This document shows positions 45,243 to 55,898 of a stretch of 64,000 bases of DNA, one piece after another. The translations under genes and the position numbers were made by a program. The stretch covers positions 73,279,948 through 73,343,947 of the forward strand of contig CM076854.1 in NCBI GenBank assembly GCA_039519185.1, read 5' to 3'. This DNA is from Astragalus membranaceus. Lineage: Eukaryota > Streptophyta > Magnoliopsida > Fabales > Fabaceae. How positions within the stretch are numbered: position 1 is the first letter of the stretch; each line of letters begins with the position of its first letter. Under the pieces are notes generated by a model that saw only the letters and a program-made list of their open reading frames with translations, ran no database searches and had not been told where the DNA came from.

Positions 45243-45628
45243 CTAAGGTGGACTGGGTAACCGCTTCAGAATTTGTCTTAGACAATTCAACTGATTCTGA
45301 AGCGAAGCTGATAGTTGATTAACACAGTCGATTGCAACATGATTTGCAGTCATCCAATTCATACCCAAAATGGTGTCCACACTTCTCACAGGCAAACAAA
45401 TAATCCTTCTACGAAATTTCTGTCTCCTATAACACGTAGGCAATTCCGACACAAAGATTGGGTCTGAACACGACCCTTAGCCGCAGTTAAGATAGTTATC
45501 GGTTCGGATAGCGATGATAAGGCTAATCCCAACTGATTCACACGCGATCGGGATATACAGCAATAGGTTGCACCCGAATCATATAATATACTGATCGAGT
45601 TATTGAAAACTGATCCCATACCCCTCAA
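45243..45628 (-). pseudogene. Tekay-2 protease remnant
   Basis: The minus-strand frame contains ILYDSGATYCCISRSRVNQL, the DSGA active-site loop, and in the overlapping frame ILGMNWMTANHVAIDC, the second conserved protease segment of Tekay. A frameshift separates them near 45390-45450. A decayed zinc knuckle (EEGHYGKECP, with the first two Cys lost) lies upstream at 45715-45775. Confidence 0.8.
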
Positions 45629-46084
45629 TAGATTGTCTGCAGTTGTAACTGTCTAAACATCCAGAATGTTGACTCGTGCTTGCCTTAGAGCTGCTTGTAA
45701 CTTCTTGAAACTCTTCCTTACAGGGCACTCTTTACCATAGTGACCCTCTTCATTTCTATAATAGCGCCGATTAGATCTTCGCTTGCAATCACCACTGTGA
45801 GGCTTTTCTTAGTTAGAACACCTTCTGACCTTTGAAGAATCAAAGAATTGCATCTGCTTTTCCTTTGATGGAATTATCTTAGGACTTTGCATTCGGAGTT
45901 GATAAATCAACTACCTTATTTCCTTTCTAATATTTCCTATGAGATCATCCTCGGTGACATTAGATGATTGCACCAAGGCAACATAATTGGTAGCAGTATA
46001 AGAACTGAGACCATAAATCATAAAAGCACTTATGCCCGTCTTATACTTCTGCATTCTCCGTTCGTCATCCGAAGCTTACTTCAC

Positions 46085-46142
46085 CACTTGGTAAAACTGA
46101 GACAACTTCTCAAACTTAGCGGTGTATTCTTCCACCGTCATG
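46085..46142 (-). pseudogene. Tekay-2 gag remnant
   Basis: A short minus-strand stretch MTVEEYTAKFEKLSQFYQV matches the gag core of Tekay-1 (GEYAAKFERLSQFYEL at 14010-14060). Only about 200 bases separate it from the primer site, so most of gag is deleted. Confidence 0.75.
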
Positions 46143-46344
46143 TCACCTTTCCTGAGGATGCACCGGTTGAAGATTCCGGTTTTGGTCGAGGACTGCGTCT
46201 TGATCATCAAGTCATAATTCCGCTTATGATGCACTAAGTATTAAGTTGATCAGGCTCAATGTCTCTTAGCATCACAAGTGTAATTACAAAAAGGACTAAC
46301 AAGGAATCGACTCAACCCTAAACTAAGTCCGACTAGGTCGAACT

Positions 46345-46356
46345 GCTCTGATACCA
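46345..46356 (-). promoter_or_regulatory. Tekay-2 primer binding site
   Basis: GCTCTGATACCA on the plus strand is the complement of TGGTATCAGAGC, two bases from the LTR edge at 46359. Confidence 0.9.
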
Positions 46357-46358
46357 AC

Positions 46359-48805
46359 TGTAACACCCCGGTATTTTTATCGAGTAAAAATACCCAAGTG
46401 TACCATCATAAAATAATCAGAGATATATTTCCTGTTTTAGATATTGAACATAAATAAAAACAACTCATAACTTAGAGTCCAATATCCAAATACCAATAAA
46501 TAGCGGAAACGATTTTACAACTTTTACTGATACAAGTTATACAATCGAAAATACAAAAATCTCGAGGGAAAGACAATAACAATGAAAATTAAGTCTTCAC
46601 CGTCTTCATATGCACATCACCTAGATGTGCTTCTTCACCTTTCCTTTTCCCTTGCTTCTCTGTAAAACCACAAAATATAAACAGTGAGATACAATCTCAG
46701 TGAGTTCTACCGAGACCCCTAACTACACTCTCGGTCCCTTTAAAACAGTTTTATGATTCGGCACAACACCGACCGCAATCCGCTTGCTCAATCTCGGTGG
46801 ACCAAACAATAAGGCTTCGACCTAGTAAGACACCGGCTGCAATCTATTTGCGTCTCCCGATGAACTAGCATCCTAGGCCCTTCTACGTAACACCGGCTGC
46901 AGCACATCTGCGTCTCCCGGTATTCATAGTACAATACTTTTAACATAACACCGGCTGCAGCACATCTGCGTCTCCCGACGAACCCCTATCCAATAACAGT
47001 TCCGCTATTGGCCTCAGAGCCTAGGGTAAGGGATCATGACTTCCCCGCCTAGTATGTTAACATGGGTCGTCACCCAAACTCGATATAATATATATATCTA
47101 TAATAATATGAACATTTAGTTCATTTACAATCAGACCAACAATTGAACGTAACACCCGCATCGGGCCGTTTCCCGTAGTCGATATAATATATATATCGTG
47201 AATCGTAGACCGGTTTAGACAATACTTAATAATCGTCCCGCGTCAGTTATACCGTATTACGTAGGACTCATAGTCCACTTTATTATTAATAAAACATATT
47301 CGCACACGCGTACTATTATTCGGCTTTTCGAAACTATTTGAACTTCGAAAACAATTCTTTTTACCTTTATAAATTGTACATTTAGTTAGGCCTCGGAATA
47401 AGCTTTCAAACGCATTTTAGAACACCTCAATCGGGTTCCCGGATCAAAAGTTATCGCGAAAACAAAATTAGTGAAAAACTGTTGAAAATCTGCAAAGCGT
47501 CGCGACGCGAAAGGATACCGTCGCGACGCGGAAAAAAACCAGAAACATTTGCGTTGCCAAAAATACACTTGGTCGCGACGCGATGCCCTGCGGGTCGCGA
47601 CGCGATGGGGGTCTGTCTGGTGCAGATTTTGCGATTTTCGCGAAATCCGCTATTCCGCTCAATTCCGATTCTCGTTCCGATTGAAAACAGTTTTCGCACA
47701 CATATAATCAAACCCAATCAACATCAAACAATCAATCAAAATCTTAATCAAATCGAAGTTTATCAAAATACGACGATTTTCCAAATAACGGTTTTAAATC
47801 AAAATCTCTCGAATCAAATCACCCAAAAATTCCGTTTTAACGCGACGCAACCCGAGACTCGCCACAATCGATTCCTAACCCGAATCAGACAATATCAAGT
47901 AATATTCCAGACCAGCGAAAGCGATAAAACAGTTAATTCGAAAAACAAAAATCCTAAACGTGAGTAGAACTCACCCTTGAAGCGTGAGCCACGATCGAGC
48001 CGAAATCACCGAGTAGCCACACGAACGCTCCCCGCTCCGGCGACACCCAATCCGCTTCCAAAGCTTCCCACTCGATCACGAAACCGCTTTTGACCGGAAT
48101 GCCGAATTCCTCGAAATCCTCCATGGGCACTATTCATCATCTTCCTCCTCATGAAGCACTATTCACACAAAACCCAATTTTGAACCCTAACCTTCAATTC
48201 TTCAAAAACTCCAAATCGGACTTCAATATTCGCGTATTCCGCCTTGAGCTCGCTCCTCACCACCATTCTAGGCTTTCCTTTGAGCTTGAACCACAAAAAC
48301 TCCATTTTTTCCTCTCAAATCGAAAATGGCAAAGTGAGAGAGAGAGAATTGATGATGTTGATGTTAGTACCAAATCGAAGAGGGAGTAACGCTGAGCATT
48401 TTTCGTGTTGGAAGGAAGTCGTTTCGATGAGCGTAAACCCTTCCTTTTTCCTCTTCTTCCTCCTCCCCCATTCTTTCTCTCTTCTTTTCCTTTTTTCTTC
48501 TCCTCTCTGTTTCTCGCCCCTCTTTCTTTTCTTTCCTTTCAATTAATTCTTTCTCCCCTCACACACACACACCTGTATACATATATATATATTTAATATT
48601 TAAGTTGTAACGCGGTCAAATTACCATATTGATCGAAATCTCCTATTTCGATTCCAAAACTTCCTTGACCCGTATTATCCGGTTAACGATCCGATGACAA
48701 CCAATAATTAATTTTAGCACTCAATAAATTTACCAGTCGGGTACTAAATTAATTTAATTGGGTTAGCACCCAAATAATTCTATTAATTATTTTGCGGATG
48801 TTACA
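46359..48805 (-). repeat. Tekay-2 5' LTR
   Basis: An intact 2447 bp copy. It shows the sequence that Tekay-3 interrupted in the sister LTR. The hairpin array is at 46765-46985 and the CG-rich patch at 47497-47609. Confidence 0.95.
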
Positions 48806-48810
48806 CTTCC

Positions 48811-49777
48811 TATCTCTAGGGTTAAGCAAGGAGCATCAAGATCTCTCGTTAATGCCCACTACCCATATTACCTTGTGAGATTAATTTACAAACCATCTCT
48901 GAATTCATAAATGTTATTTAGAATAGACGGCCAGTCTTACTCTAAAATGGAAATATTATCACACACAAGGTAAAATGCACAACATTAAACATACTTCATA
49001 AATAGCATAGAAAATCTAGTTACATCAGATCCAGCATCTCAACTATGAGAAATTAGCTCATATTGAGCTTACAAACCCTGGAAAACAACTTAAACAAAAG
49101 AGTAGAAGTCATATTACAAATTTCAAGGGAAGAAATGATACTATCAAGATGAAACAGTGAAGGAGCTCCAGTAGTAGTAATGGAGATCTGCTCCAGCTCT
49201 TCTAGTAAAAATCCTCCAAGAGAAATGTAATTCCCAGTAATGCTGTCGCAATGGTCTCAACAATGAAGCTTGTGGTTAACAATGGTGAGCTAAGCACGCT
49301 ATGAGGAGCTATCTCTAAACTTCCCCTTGACGGAAGAGCATCCATATGAAGAAGGAGAAATGTCCTTATATAGTGTCTCCTTGCACGCAACCCTAGAATG
49401 AGGGCCCTTTAAGGAAATGCGTCCAACGATCGGGGGCAATCATGGGAATTCCTCAATAGGAAATATCTTTCCGTGTCATACAGTTCTGACACCTGTCCTT
49501 GCCTTACTTTCCGTGTTTTCCGCACTCCCCTTGAGCTTTCTCTCTCATCTTTCGCAATTCCACTATTGCGCTCGCACCTGTTGCTGCAGCACTGACACTA
49601 AACACAATTAAATGCACTAAGGGCATCAGAATGCCCAAATTAAACCATTTCATTCCTGCACCATTATTTCTACCCTACACACATAATTACATCATAATTG
49701 ACACAACAAGTTTATTAAAATACTAAAGTTCAAGCTAAAAAGGCAAGTAATAACCATCATAAAGGATGGTTATCACA
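48811..49777 (-). repeat. Outer Athila 3' LTR, inner portion
   Basis: 967 bp after the second CTTCC, ending TTATCACA at 49777 next to the polypurine tract. With 30071-30480 it makes an LTR of 1377 bp. It contains a TGCTGCAGCA at 49582-49591 and an AACCATC/GATGGTT hairpin at 49753-49772. Confidence 0.85.
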
Positions 49778-49790
49778 CCCCCAAACTTGA
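49778..49790 (-). promoter_or_regulatory. Outer Athila polypurine tract
   Basis: CCCCCAAACTTGA on the plus strand is followed by 'tgcttgtcctcaagcaatg'. The complement 'cattgcttgaggacaagca...aagtttggggg' is the usual sequence before Athila 3' LTRs. Confidence 0.9.
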
Positions 49791-50942
49791 ATCGTTGCTT
49801 GTCCTCAAGCAATGACACCTGACACAGGCAAGCACATCTGCTAATAAGCAAACACAGCAAATGAGCTAATTCAATTATGAAGCATCAAGAAGAATCGAAT
49901 TGAGCATCAACTTTCAGACTATCACTCAGTCGCAACCCTTCTGAATACTGAGTTCCCTAGCTTATTCCTGCTCAATAGTGTGTGTGTGACACTCAATTTA
50001 GTTCAGAACATAGCAAGGTTCAAGATTTCACTTAGCTAAGACATAGAGAGGTTTTCTTTTGGGAATGCTAAAATAATTTTCAAAAAGGAGGGCAGACTAA
50101 CAATTCATGCTCAGCAAGGGGGGTTTGAGCTTGATTAAGGGCTTTGATGTAGCAATCCAGAACTTTTAAGATAGTGCACTTATTCAATCCTAACATTATC
50201 ACTGCTGCAGCATCAGTTGCTGCAGCATTACTGACTTTTGCTTTGATTTGGCACTGCAATGCTTTTTTTTTTAACAACAGGCAATTGCAGCACATTACAT
50301 ATTTACAGACTTTGATGCTTTGCATCCTCTTTCAGATTCAGATTTACATGCCCTAAAACTATGTGCACATATCTTAGCATTGTTGCAGCAAGGGTTGTTG
50401 CAGCACTGCATTCCTTCAAGCTTTGCCTTAATATATCTCAGAGAACCCCCAAACTTAGTTTCTTACGCTGCCCTAGGTTTTTAGTAACAGTTTAGCAATT
50501 TCCTAGGTCTACCAACACTAGGCTAGTTTCAGATCATCTTTAATTCACTAAGTTCCTACCTTAGCTCAGGTTTAAGTGTGGGAGCAGAAGTAAACTAGTT
50601 TACTCACTAAACAAGGGTGTAATCCCTCATTTCTCACCATATCATCACTAAGTTTTTGCTCAACTCTACCTCTAAAATTTTAAAATTCTTTTATTTGCAT
50701 TAACAGAGTACAGGCCAAGTATGTAGCTCCCCCCCCCCCCCACTTAGGACTGGGCAGTGACCTCACTACACTTAAACTAAAGGGAGAGAGCTACAGGACA
50801 GCAAATAAAACACAACAGGAACAGACTAAACATAAGATGAACCACAATAAAAACAGAAACAGGTTTATTTGAACAACACACACTAAAGCAGAACAGAAAT
50901 TAAAAGCATACGAAAACAATATTAAAACTGGAACATATGAGA
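49791..50942 (-). other. Outer Athila spacer between last ORF and polypurine tract
   Basis: 1.15 kb without long ORFs. It has TGCTGCAGCA at 50203 and 50218 and near copies (TGTTGCAGCA) near 50381 and 50398. A run of 13 C lies near 50729-50741. Confidence 0.7.
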
Positions 50943-52994
50943 TTAGAGTGCAGGAGTTCCTGGTTTAGTTCCGGGGCTGGCACGCACTGGAGTACTCTTT
51001 CCTTGCTTCTTGGATGCAGGCCTGGAAGATTTAGCCTTAGATGGCTTCGGGACAGTCGTGGTTTCTGTTGTTGCAGCAATGGAATGCTGCAGCACTGATC
51101 CTGTATCTGCAACAACAGGACCAGCGTCAGAAACACTTGCCTTCTTCTGGGCAAGCACGAATTCCCTAGCCTCTTTGGCTTTCTTGGCAGCTTCAGCCTT
51201 CATCCTATCAGCAGATGCCTTTGCTATGGCCTCATTTGCTGCAGCAGTAGCTATTCCTTGCATGATTGCAGCAATTGCGGAGTTATCTTCTTTCTCAATC
51301 ATCGCAGGTCTTGCTTCCTCATTGATCTTAGCTTCCTCAGGTACCCGCTCAGTCTTCCTTTTCTTTGTAATGCGGTTTGACCTTTTCTGCTTAGGTGATA
51401 CCAGCATTTCAGAACCTGCTGCAGCATCAACTGTTGTTGCAGCATCAGGAGCAGCAGTGACAGATGGCACATCAGGAGTGGTCTGGGTGGCAAGTGTTTG
51501 TGGTGGAGGGGTAGGTGTTTTGGGTTGAGGTTGGGTTTCAGGAATGTGTGAGTTGGTTGGTGAGGGAACTGGGTCAGACTGTAGGGATGGTGGTGGTTGG
51601 CTTTGTGCGGTGGTGGATGTAGGTAGGGGGTCATCAAGTGGAGCATTGGGGTCTTCCTCAGGCTTAGAAGAAGCACCACTTCCATCAACTTCTGCACTTT
51701 CTTGACCCTTCTCTTCTTCTTCACCTTCAATTTCATTATGCTCCTCCTCCTCTTCAGACGTATCAGGGTCCTCCTCATCACTTTCCTTATTCAACTCCTC
51801 CATGATCTCCTTGTACTGGTCTTTCTCCTCTTCACTCAGTGATTCATCATCTGATTCTAGCATGTCCTCTTCTTCCACCGGCTCATTCTGTTTCTTCTTT
51901 CCTTTCTTTATTTCCTGTCTCTTCTTCTTCTTTTTAACTACCACTTCTGGTTCAGTTTCCATATTTACTTCTTTTTCCACAGCTTCTGGTTCCATAATGT
52001 CCTCCTCAAGCACCCATTCTGGGAATGTTGGTGCTTCCACAGCAGATAGTTCCTTCAAATTAGCAGCTAGTACAGCACCTATCCAATTCTGCTGTTTCTT
52101 CATAAATTCCCAAACAGCCCGCTGCTGCAGCATGAATTGCGGCAGCATAGTGGAATCAACAGATGCTGCAGCAACATTCTTCTCTCTTAACACTGTAGGA
52201 AATGCAGCCATGGGGAAACTTTTCTGCTCTCCCAGAACTTCAACACCAGCATTTATACACAGAGAAGTTATCAGGCAAGGGAAAAACAAATAACCCGGAG
52301 TTTTACCTTTGCAAATCATGATTTCCCTACAAATCAACCTTCCAATCTCAGCATTCTTTTTGTTCAGAATAGCATCCAACAGCATCATCCTTTCTTTCTC
52401 TAAGTTGGTGGCATGAGAGGTAGGCAAAATGGACTGTTTGATGAAGTTGAACCAGACCTTTGCATCATGAGTCAAGTATTGCCTCTTGATCTTGAATTCA
52501 TTAGCACTGCATGGCTCCCATGGTGTTCCGGGCACAGAAATGGTTCTCTTCACTCCTTCCATCTCTTTCTTTCTCCAATTAGCAACAGCATTCCCGAAGG
52601 CAGGACTATGAAAATCTAACCCATAGCTTGCATTGATTGCTAGGGAGTCAAAATCCACAGCCACCCCACGCACCTTAGATACAAATCGTTGCTTTCCATC
52701 CTTCGGGGGTAGAATTCCTTCATAAAAATCACGAACTACAGAAGCGTAGAAGAACTTAGGATGCTGCACCAATTTTCCCCAGCCTAATGCGTTCACAATG
52801 GATGTGAACGCATCAGAAGCTCCTTTCAATTCGAGACCTCGTTCTGCCCAGAAATTCATATTCTGGAACTTCTCAGATTCGCTCACTTCTTGATTCTTGA
52901 GGCTTCTTCTTCGCATTTGGCTCGACTCACCACGGCCAGGGTTTGATTGGTGTTTGCCAGAGGATTTGGAAGCACTAGCCTTAGTTCTAGTCAT
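50943..52994 (-). CDS. Post-pol ORF of the outer Athila (683 codons, intact)
   Basis: It starts at ATG 52994 (MTRTKASASKSSGK) and ends in TAA at 50943. The N-terminal part (about residues 45-260: NFWAERGLELKG, YASVVRDFYEGIL, VRGVAVDFDSLAINASYGLD, WFNFIKQSILP) resembles the domain Pfam calls 'putative plant transposon protein', found in plant Athila ORFs. The rest is an acidic stretch (about 365-455), a Pro/Thr/Ser-rich stretch, a basic patch KQKRSNRITKKRKTERV and an Ala/Lys helix-rich end. It occupies the env-like position of Athila, but I see no signal peptide or membrane helix. The composition suggests a nuclear or nucleic-acid-associated protein (inference). It is the only undamaged ORF of the element, and its function is unknown. 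Confidence 0.85.
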   Translation of the reverse strand: MTRTKASASKSSGKHQSNPGRGESSQMRRRSLKNQEVSESEKFQNMNFWAERGLELKGASDAFTSIVNALGWGKLVQHPKFFYASVVRDFYEGILPPKDGKQRFVSKVRGVAVDFDSLAINASYGLDFHSPAFGNAVANWRKKEMEGVKRTISVPGTPWEPCSANEFKIKRQYLTHDAKVWFNFIKQSILPTSHATNLEKERMMLLDAILNKKNAEIGRLICREIMICKGKTPGYLFFPCLITSLCINAGVEVLGEQKSFPMAAFPTVLREKNVAAASVDSTMLPQFMLQQRAVWEFMKKQQNWIGAVLAANLKELSAVEAPTFPEWVLEEDIMEPEAVEKEVNMETEPEVVVKKKKKRQEIKKGKKKQNEPVEEEDMLESDDESLSEEEKDQYKEIMEELNKESDEEDPDTSEEEEEHNEIEGEEEEKGQESAEVDGSGASSKPEEDPNAPLDDPLPTSTTAQSQPPPSLQSDPVPSPTNSHIPETQPQPKTPTPPPQTLATQTTPDVPSVTAAPDAATTVDAAAGSEMLVSPKQKRSNRITKKRKTERVPEEAKINEEARPAMIEKEDNSAIAAIMQGIATAAANEAIAKASADRMKAEAAKKAKEAREFVLAQKKASVSDAGPVVADTGSVLQHSIAATTETTTVPKPSKAKSSRPASKKQGKSTPVRASPGTKPGTPAL

Positions 52995-53502
52995 GGTGGT
53001 TTTGGTGAGAGTAGGGAAGAATTTGTGAAGAGGTTCGGAGACGGTTACGATGGGGGCTTTGAGAGAAAAGAGGTGGTTTCGGTGAGGAGAGTGAATAGGA
53101 GTGGGTGGTTATAAGTAATTGGATGCGAAGGTTTTATTGGGAAAGGGAGTTGCACGTTTACTTTCGCAAATTGCCGTTGGGTCATGGGGTATGTGGATGG
53201 TTAGGATTGAGCGATGGGACGGTTCTGACTTGAATTGACCACTCGCTGATGACTCATCAGATCTTGGTACCATAACTTCAATTATTTTATTTTCTCATAG
53301 CTGCTACTCATTTCCACAGCAACAGTGATTGAAGCATTGCTGCAGCACTGATTGCTGCCACACCCTCAAACTTCAAATTTTCAGACCATTAACCTGCAAA
53401 ATAAACACAAGACAACAACACACTGGTTTATTAGATTAATACTCTGGGCTGCCTCCCAGTAGCGCTTGGTTTAAGATTCCTCAGCCTGACTTCCTTTCCA
53501 GA
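52995..53502 (-). other. Spacer between integrase and post-pol ORF
   Basis: 508 bases, no ORF of note. It contains TGCTGCAGCA at 53338-53347. It could hold the leader or splice acceptor for expression of the downstream ORF, but no site was identified. Confidence 0.5.
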
Positions 53503-54057
53503 TTATAGGTTTTGCAGTTCAGTGGTGATTTTGCTTCTCACCACTGGCTCACCATAATATTTCTTTACCCTCTGGCCATTTACTTTGAAGTATTGCTCCC
53601 TCTCTTCACAGTACAAATCTACAGCACCATGGGGGTACACCTTCTCAATTTTGAAAGCTCCTGACCATCTTGACTTGAGTTTCCCAGGGAACAACTTGAG
53701 TCTTGAGTTAAATAGTAAAACTTGGTCACCTTCCTTAAGCTCCCTTTTCTGAATCCTCTTATCATGCCAAGCCTTGGTCTTAGCTTTGTATAATTCAGAG
53801 TTCTCATAAGCAAAATGCCTCATTTCTTCTAATTCATTCAGTTGCAATAGCCTAGCTTCCCCTGCCTTAGTATGATCAAAATTTAGCTTTTTTATGGCCC
53901 AGTGAGATTTATATTGGAGCTCTAAAGGCAGGTGGCAAGCTTTGCCATAAACCAATCTGTATGGAGACATTCCCAAAGGAGTCTTAAAAGCAGTTCTGTA
54001 TGCCCACAGGGCATCATCTAAATGATTAGACCACTCCTTTCTTGTAGGTCCTACCAT
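53503..54057 (-). pseudogene. Outer Athila integrase C-terminal part (shifted frame)
   Basis: 184 codons on the minus strand continue the integrase after a one-base deletion near 54057-54062. They contain WSNHLDDALWAYRTAFKTPLG, LVYGKACHLPLEL and a GPF/Y-like module (SRWSGAFKIEKVYPHGAVDL). This domain contributes to DNA binding. It overlaps the upstream frame by seven bases. It is a pseudogene because it can no longer be translated with the core. Confidence 0.85.
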
Positions 54058-55898
54058 CTTTCAAGTATTCTCTTGATTTCTCTATTGGATAACTCAGCTT
54101 GGCCACTGGCCTGAGGATGATATGGTGTAGCAATTCTGTGCTTGACCCCATACTTGACTAGAAGAGTTTCAATCAATTTGTTGCAGAAGTGAGTTCCTTC
54201 GTCACTGATTATGGCCCTTGGAGTACCAAACCTTGTGAAAATATTCTTTTGCAAAAACTTGCTAACAGACTTAGCATCATTGTTAGGTAGAGCCACTGCT
54301 TCAGCCCACTTTGATACATAGTCCACAGCCACGAGGATGTAAACATTGCCAAATGAAGGGGGAAAAGGTCCCATAAAGTCCATGCCCCAAACATCAAAGA
54401 GTTCAATCTCTAGGATGCTGGTTAGAGGCATTTCTTGTTTATTGGAGATGTTCCCACTCCTTTGGCAATTATCACATTTTTTTACTAACTCATGGGCATC
54501 CTTGAAAATGGTAGGCCAATAGTAACCAGATTGCAGCACCTTTGCTGCTGTTCTCATATCTCCGAAGTGTCCTCCATATGCTGCAGCACGACATTGCTGC
54601 AGCACTTGCTGCTGCTCTTCATCTGCTATACATCTTCTAAACAACTGATCAGGGCATCTCTTGTAGAGGAAGGGTTCATCCCAGTAATATTGCTTGACAA
54701 TGTGAAAAAACCTCTTCCTTTGTTGGTGATTCATGTCACATGGTACCACCTTGCTCACCAAGAAGTTGACTATGTCAGCATACCATGGTGCTGCAACATC
54801 TGGTGCTGCAGCACTTACAGCCAAGAAGTGCTCATCAGGAAAGTGCTCTTTGATTTCACCATATGTACCTGCACTTTCATTTTCCAATCTAGACAAATGA
54901 TCAGCAACTTGGTTCTCTACCCCCTTTTTATCTTTAATTTCAAGATCAAATTCTTGGAGGAGGAGAACCCATCTTATTAGCCTAGGTTTTGCATCTTTCT
55001 TAGTAATCAAATACTTAATGGCTGAGTGATCAGTGTAAACAATCACTTTGGTGCCAACTAAGTATGATCTAAATTTATCAAATGCGAAAACCACAGCTAA
55101 CAATTCTTTTTCAGTAGTAGTGTAGTTTAATTGAGCATCTACAAGCGTTTTGCTAGCATAGTAAATTGAATGAAAGACTTTTCCATACCTTTGGCCAAGG
55201 ACAGCACCTATGGCATAATCACTAGCATCGCACATGAGCTCAAACGGCTTGCTCCAATCTGGAGTAACAATAACAGGTGCAGTTACCAGGGCATTCTGCA
55301 ATTTCTGGAATGCTGCAGCACAGGCCTCATCAAAGATAAACGGAGTGTCATGCTGCAGCAATTGACACTGAGGCTTAGAAATTTTGGAGAAGTCCTTGAT
55401 GAATCTTCTATAAAACCCAGCATGCCCAAGGAAACTTCTGACACCTTTCACATTGGTTGGAGGATGCATCTTCTCAATCACTTCCACCTTAGCTTTATCA
55501 ACCTCAATACCCTTCTTAGAAATCTTGTGACCCAACACAATACCCTCTTGGACCATGAAGTGACATTTCTCCCAATCAAGCACCAAATTGGTCTCTTCAA
55601 ATTTGTCCAGAATCTTCTCTAAGTTATCAAGGCATAATTGAAATGTTTCCCCAAAAACAGAGAAGTCATCCATAAACACTTCCATTGACTTCTCAATAAA
55701 CTCAGAGAAAATTGACATCATACACCTTTGAAAAGTTGCTGGTGCATTGCACAGCCCAAATGGCATTCTCCTAAAAGCAAAAGTACCATAGGGGCAGGTG
55801 AAAGTAGTCTTCTGTTGATCTTCAGGTACTGTGGCTATTTGATTGTAGCCAGAGTATCCATCCAAAAAGCAATAAAACTCCTTCCCAGCCAGTCTATC
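54051..55898 (-). pseudogene. Outer Athila RT (C-terminal), RNase H and integrase core
   Basis: Only 55898 and below belong to this gene; the open frame extends artificially into the inner Athila LTR. In order: FYCFLDGYSGYNQIA, the RT catalytic VFMDDFSVFG near 55660, RNase H with MCDASDYAIGAVLGQ (near 55210) and YTDHSAIKYL (near 55020), the integrase zinc domain (HFGDM...YYWPTI...KKCDNCQR, 54570-54465) and the DDE core (WGMDFMGPF near 54385, ISDEGTHF near 54205, QAELSNREIK near 54095). The SDEG form replaces the more usual SDGG. The frame ends in a premature TAG at 54051 caused by the one-base deletion. The N-terminal RT lies at 61573-62958, beyond the inner Athila. Confidence 0.9.

Larger units (their letters stand above)
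30481..48805 (-). mobile_element. Tekay-2, Tekay/Del chromovirus on the minus strand
   Basis: It starts TGTAACACCCCGG at 30481 and ends GCGGATGTTACA at 48805, with CTTCC at 30476-30480 and 48806-48810 as the 5 bp target duplication. On the minus strand it has the 5' LTR 46359-48805, primer site, eroded gag-pol 42402-46340, polypurine tract and the 3' LTR 30481-42383. That 3' LTR is split by Tekay-3. The two LTRs differ at about 1.1% of positions by eye. Coding remnants are full of stops and frameshifts, so it is not autonomous. Confidence 0.9.

Noticed and set aside
50943..52994. Envelope glycoprotein gene
   Set aside because: The position is env-like, but no signal peptide, membrane helix or glycoprotein-like cysteine pattern is visible.
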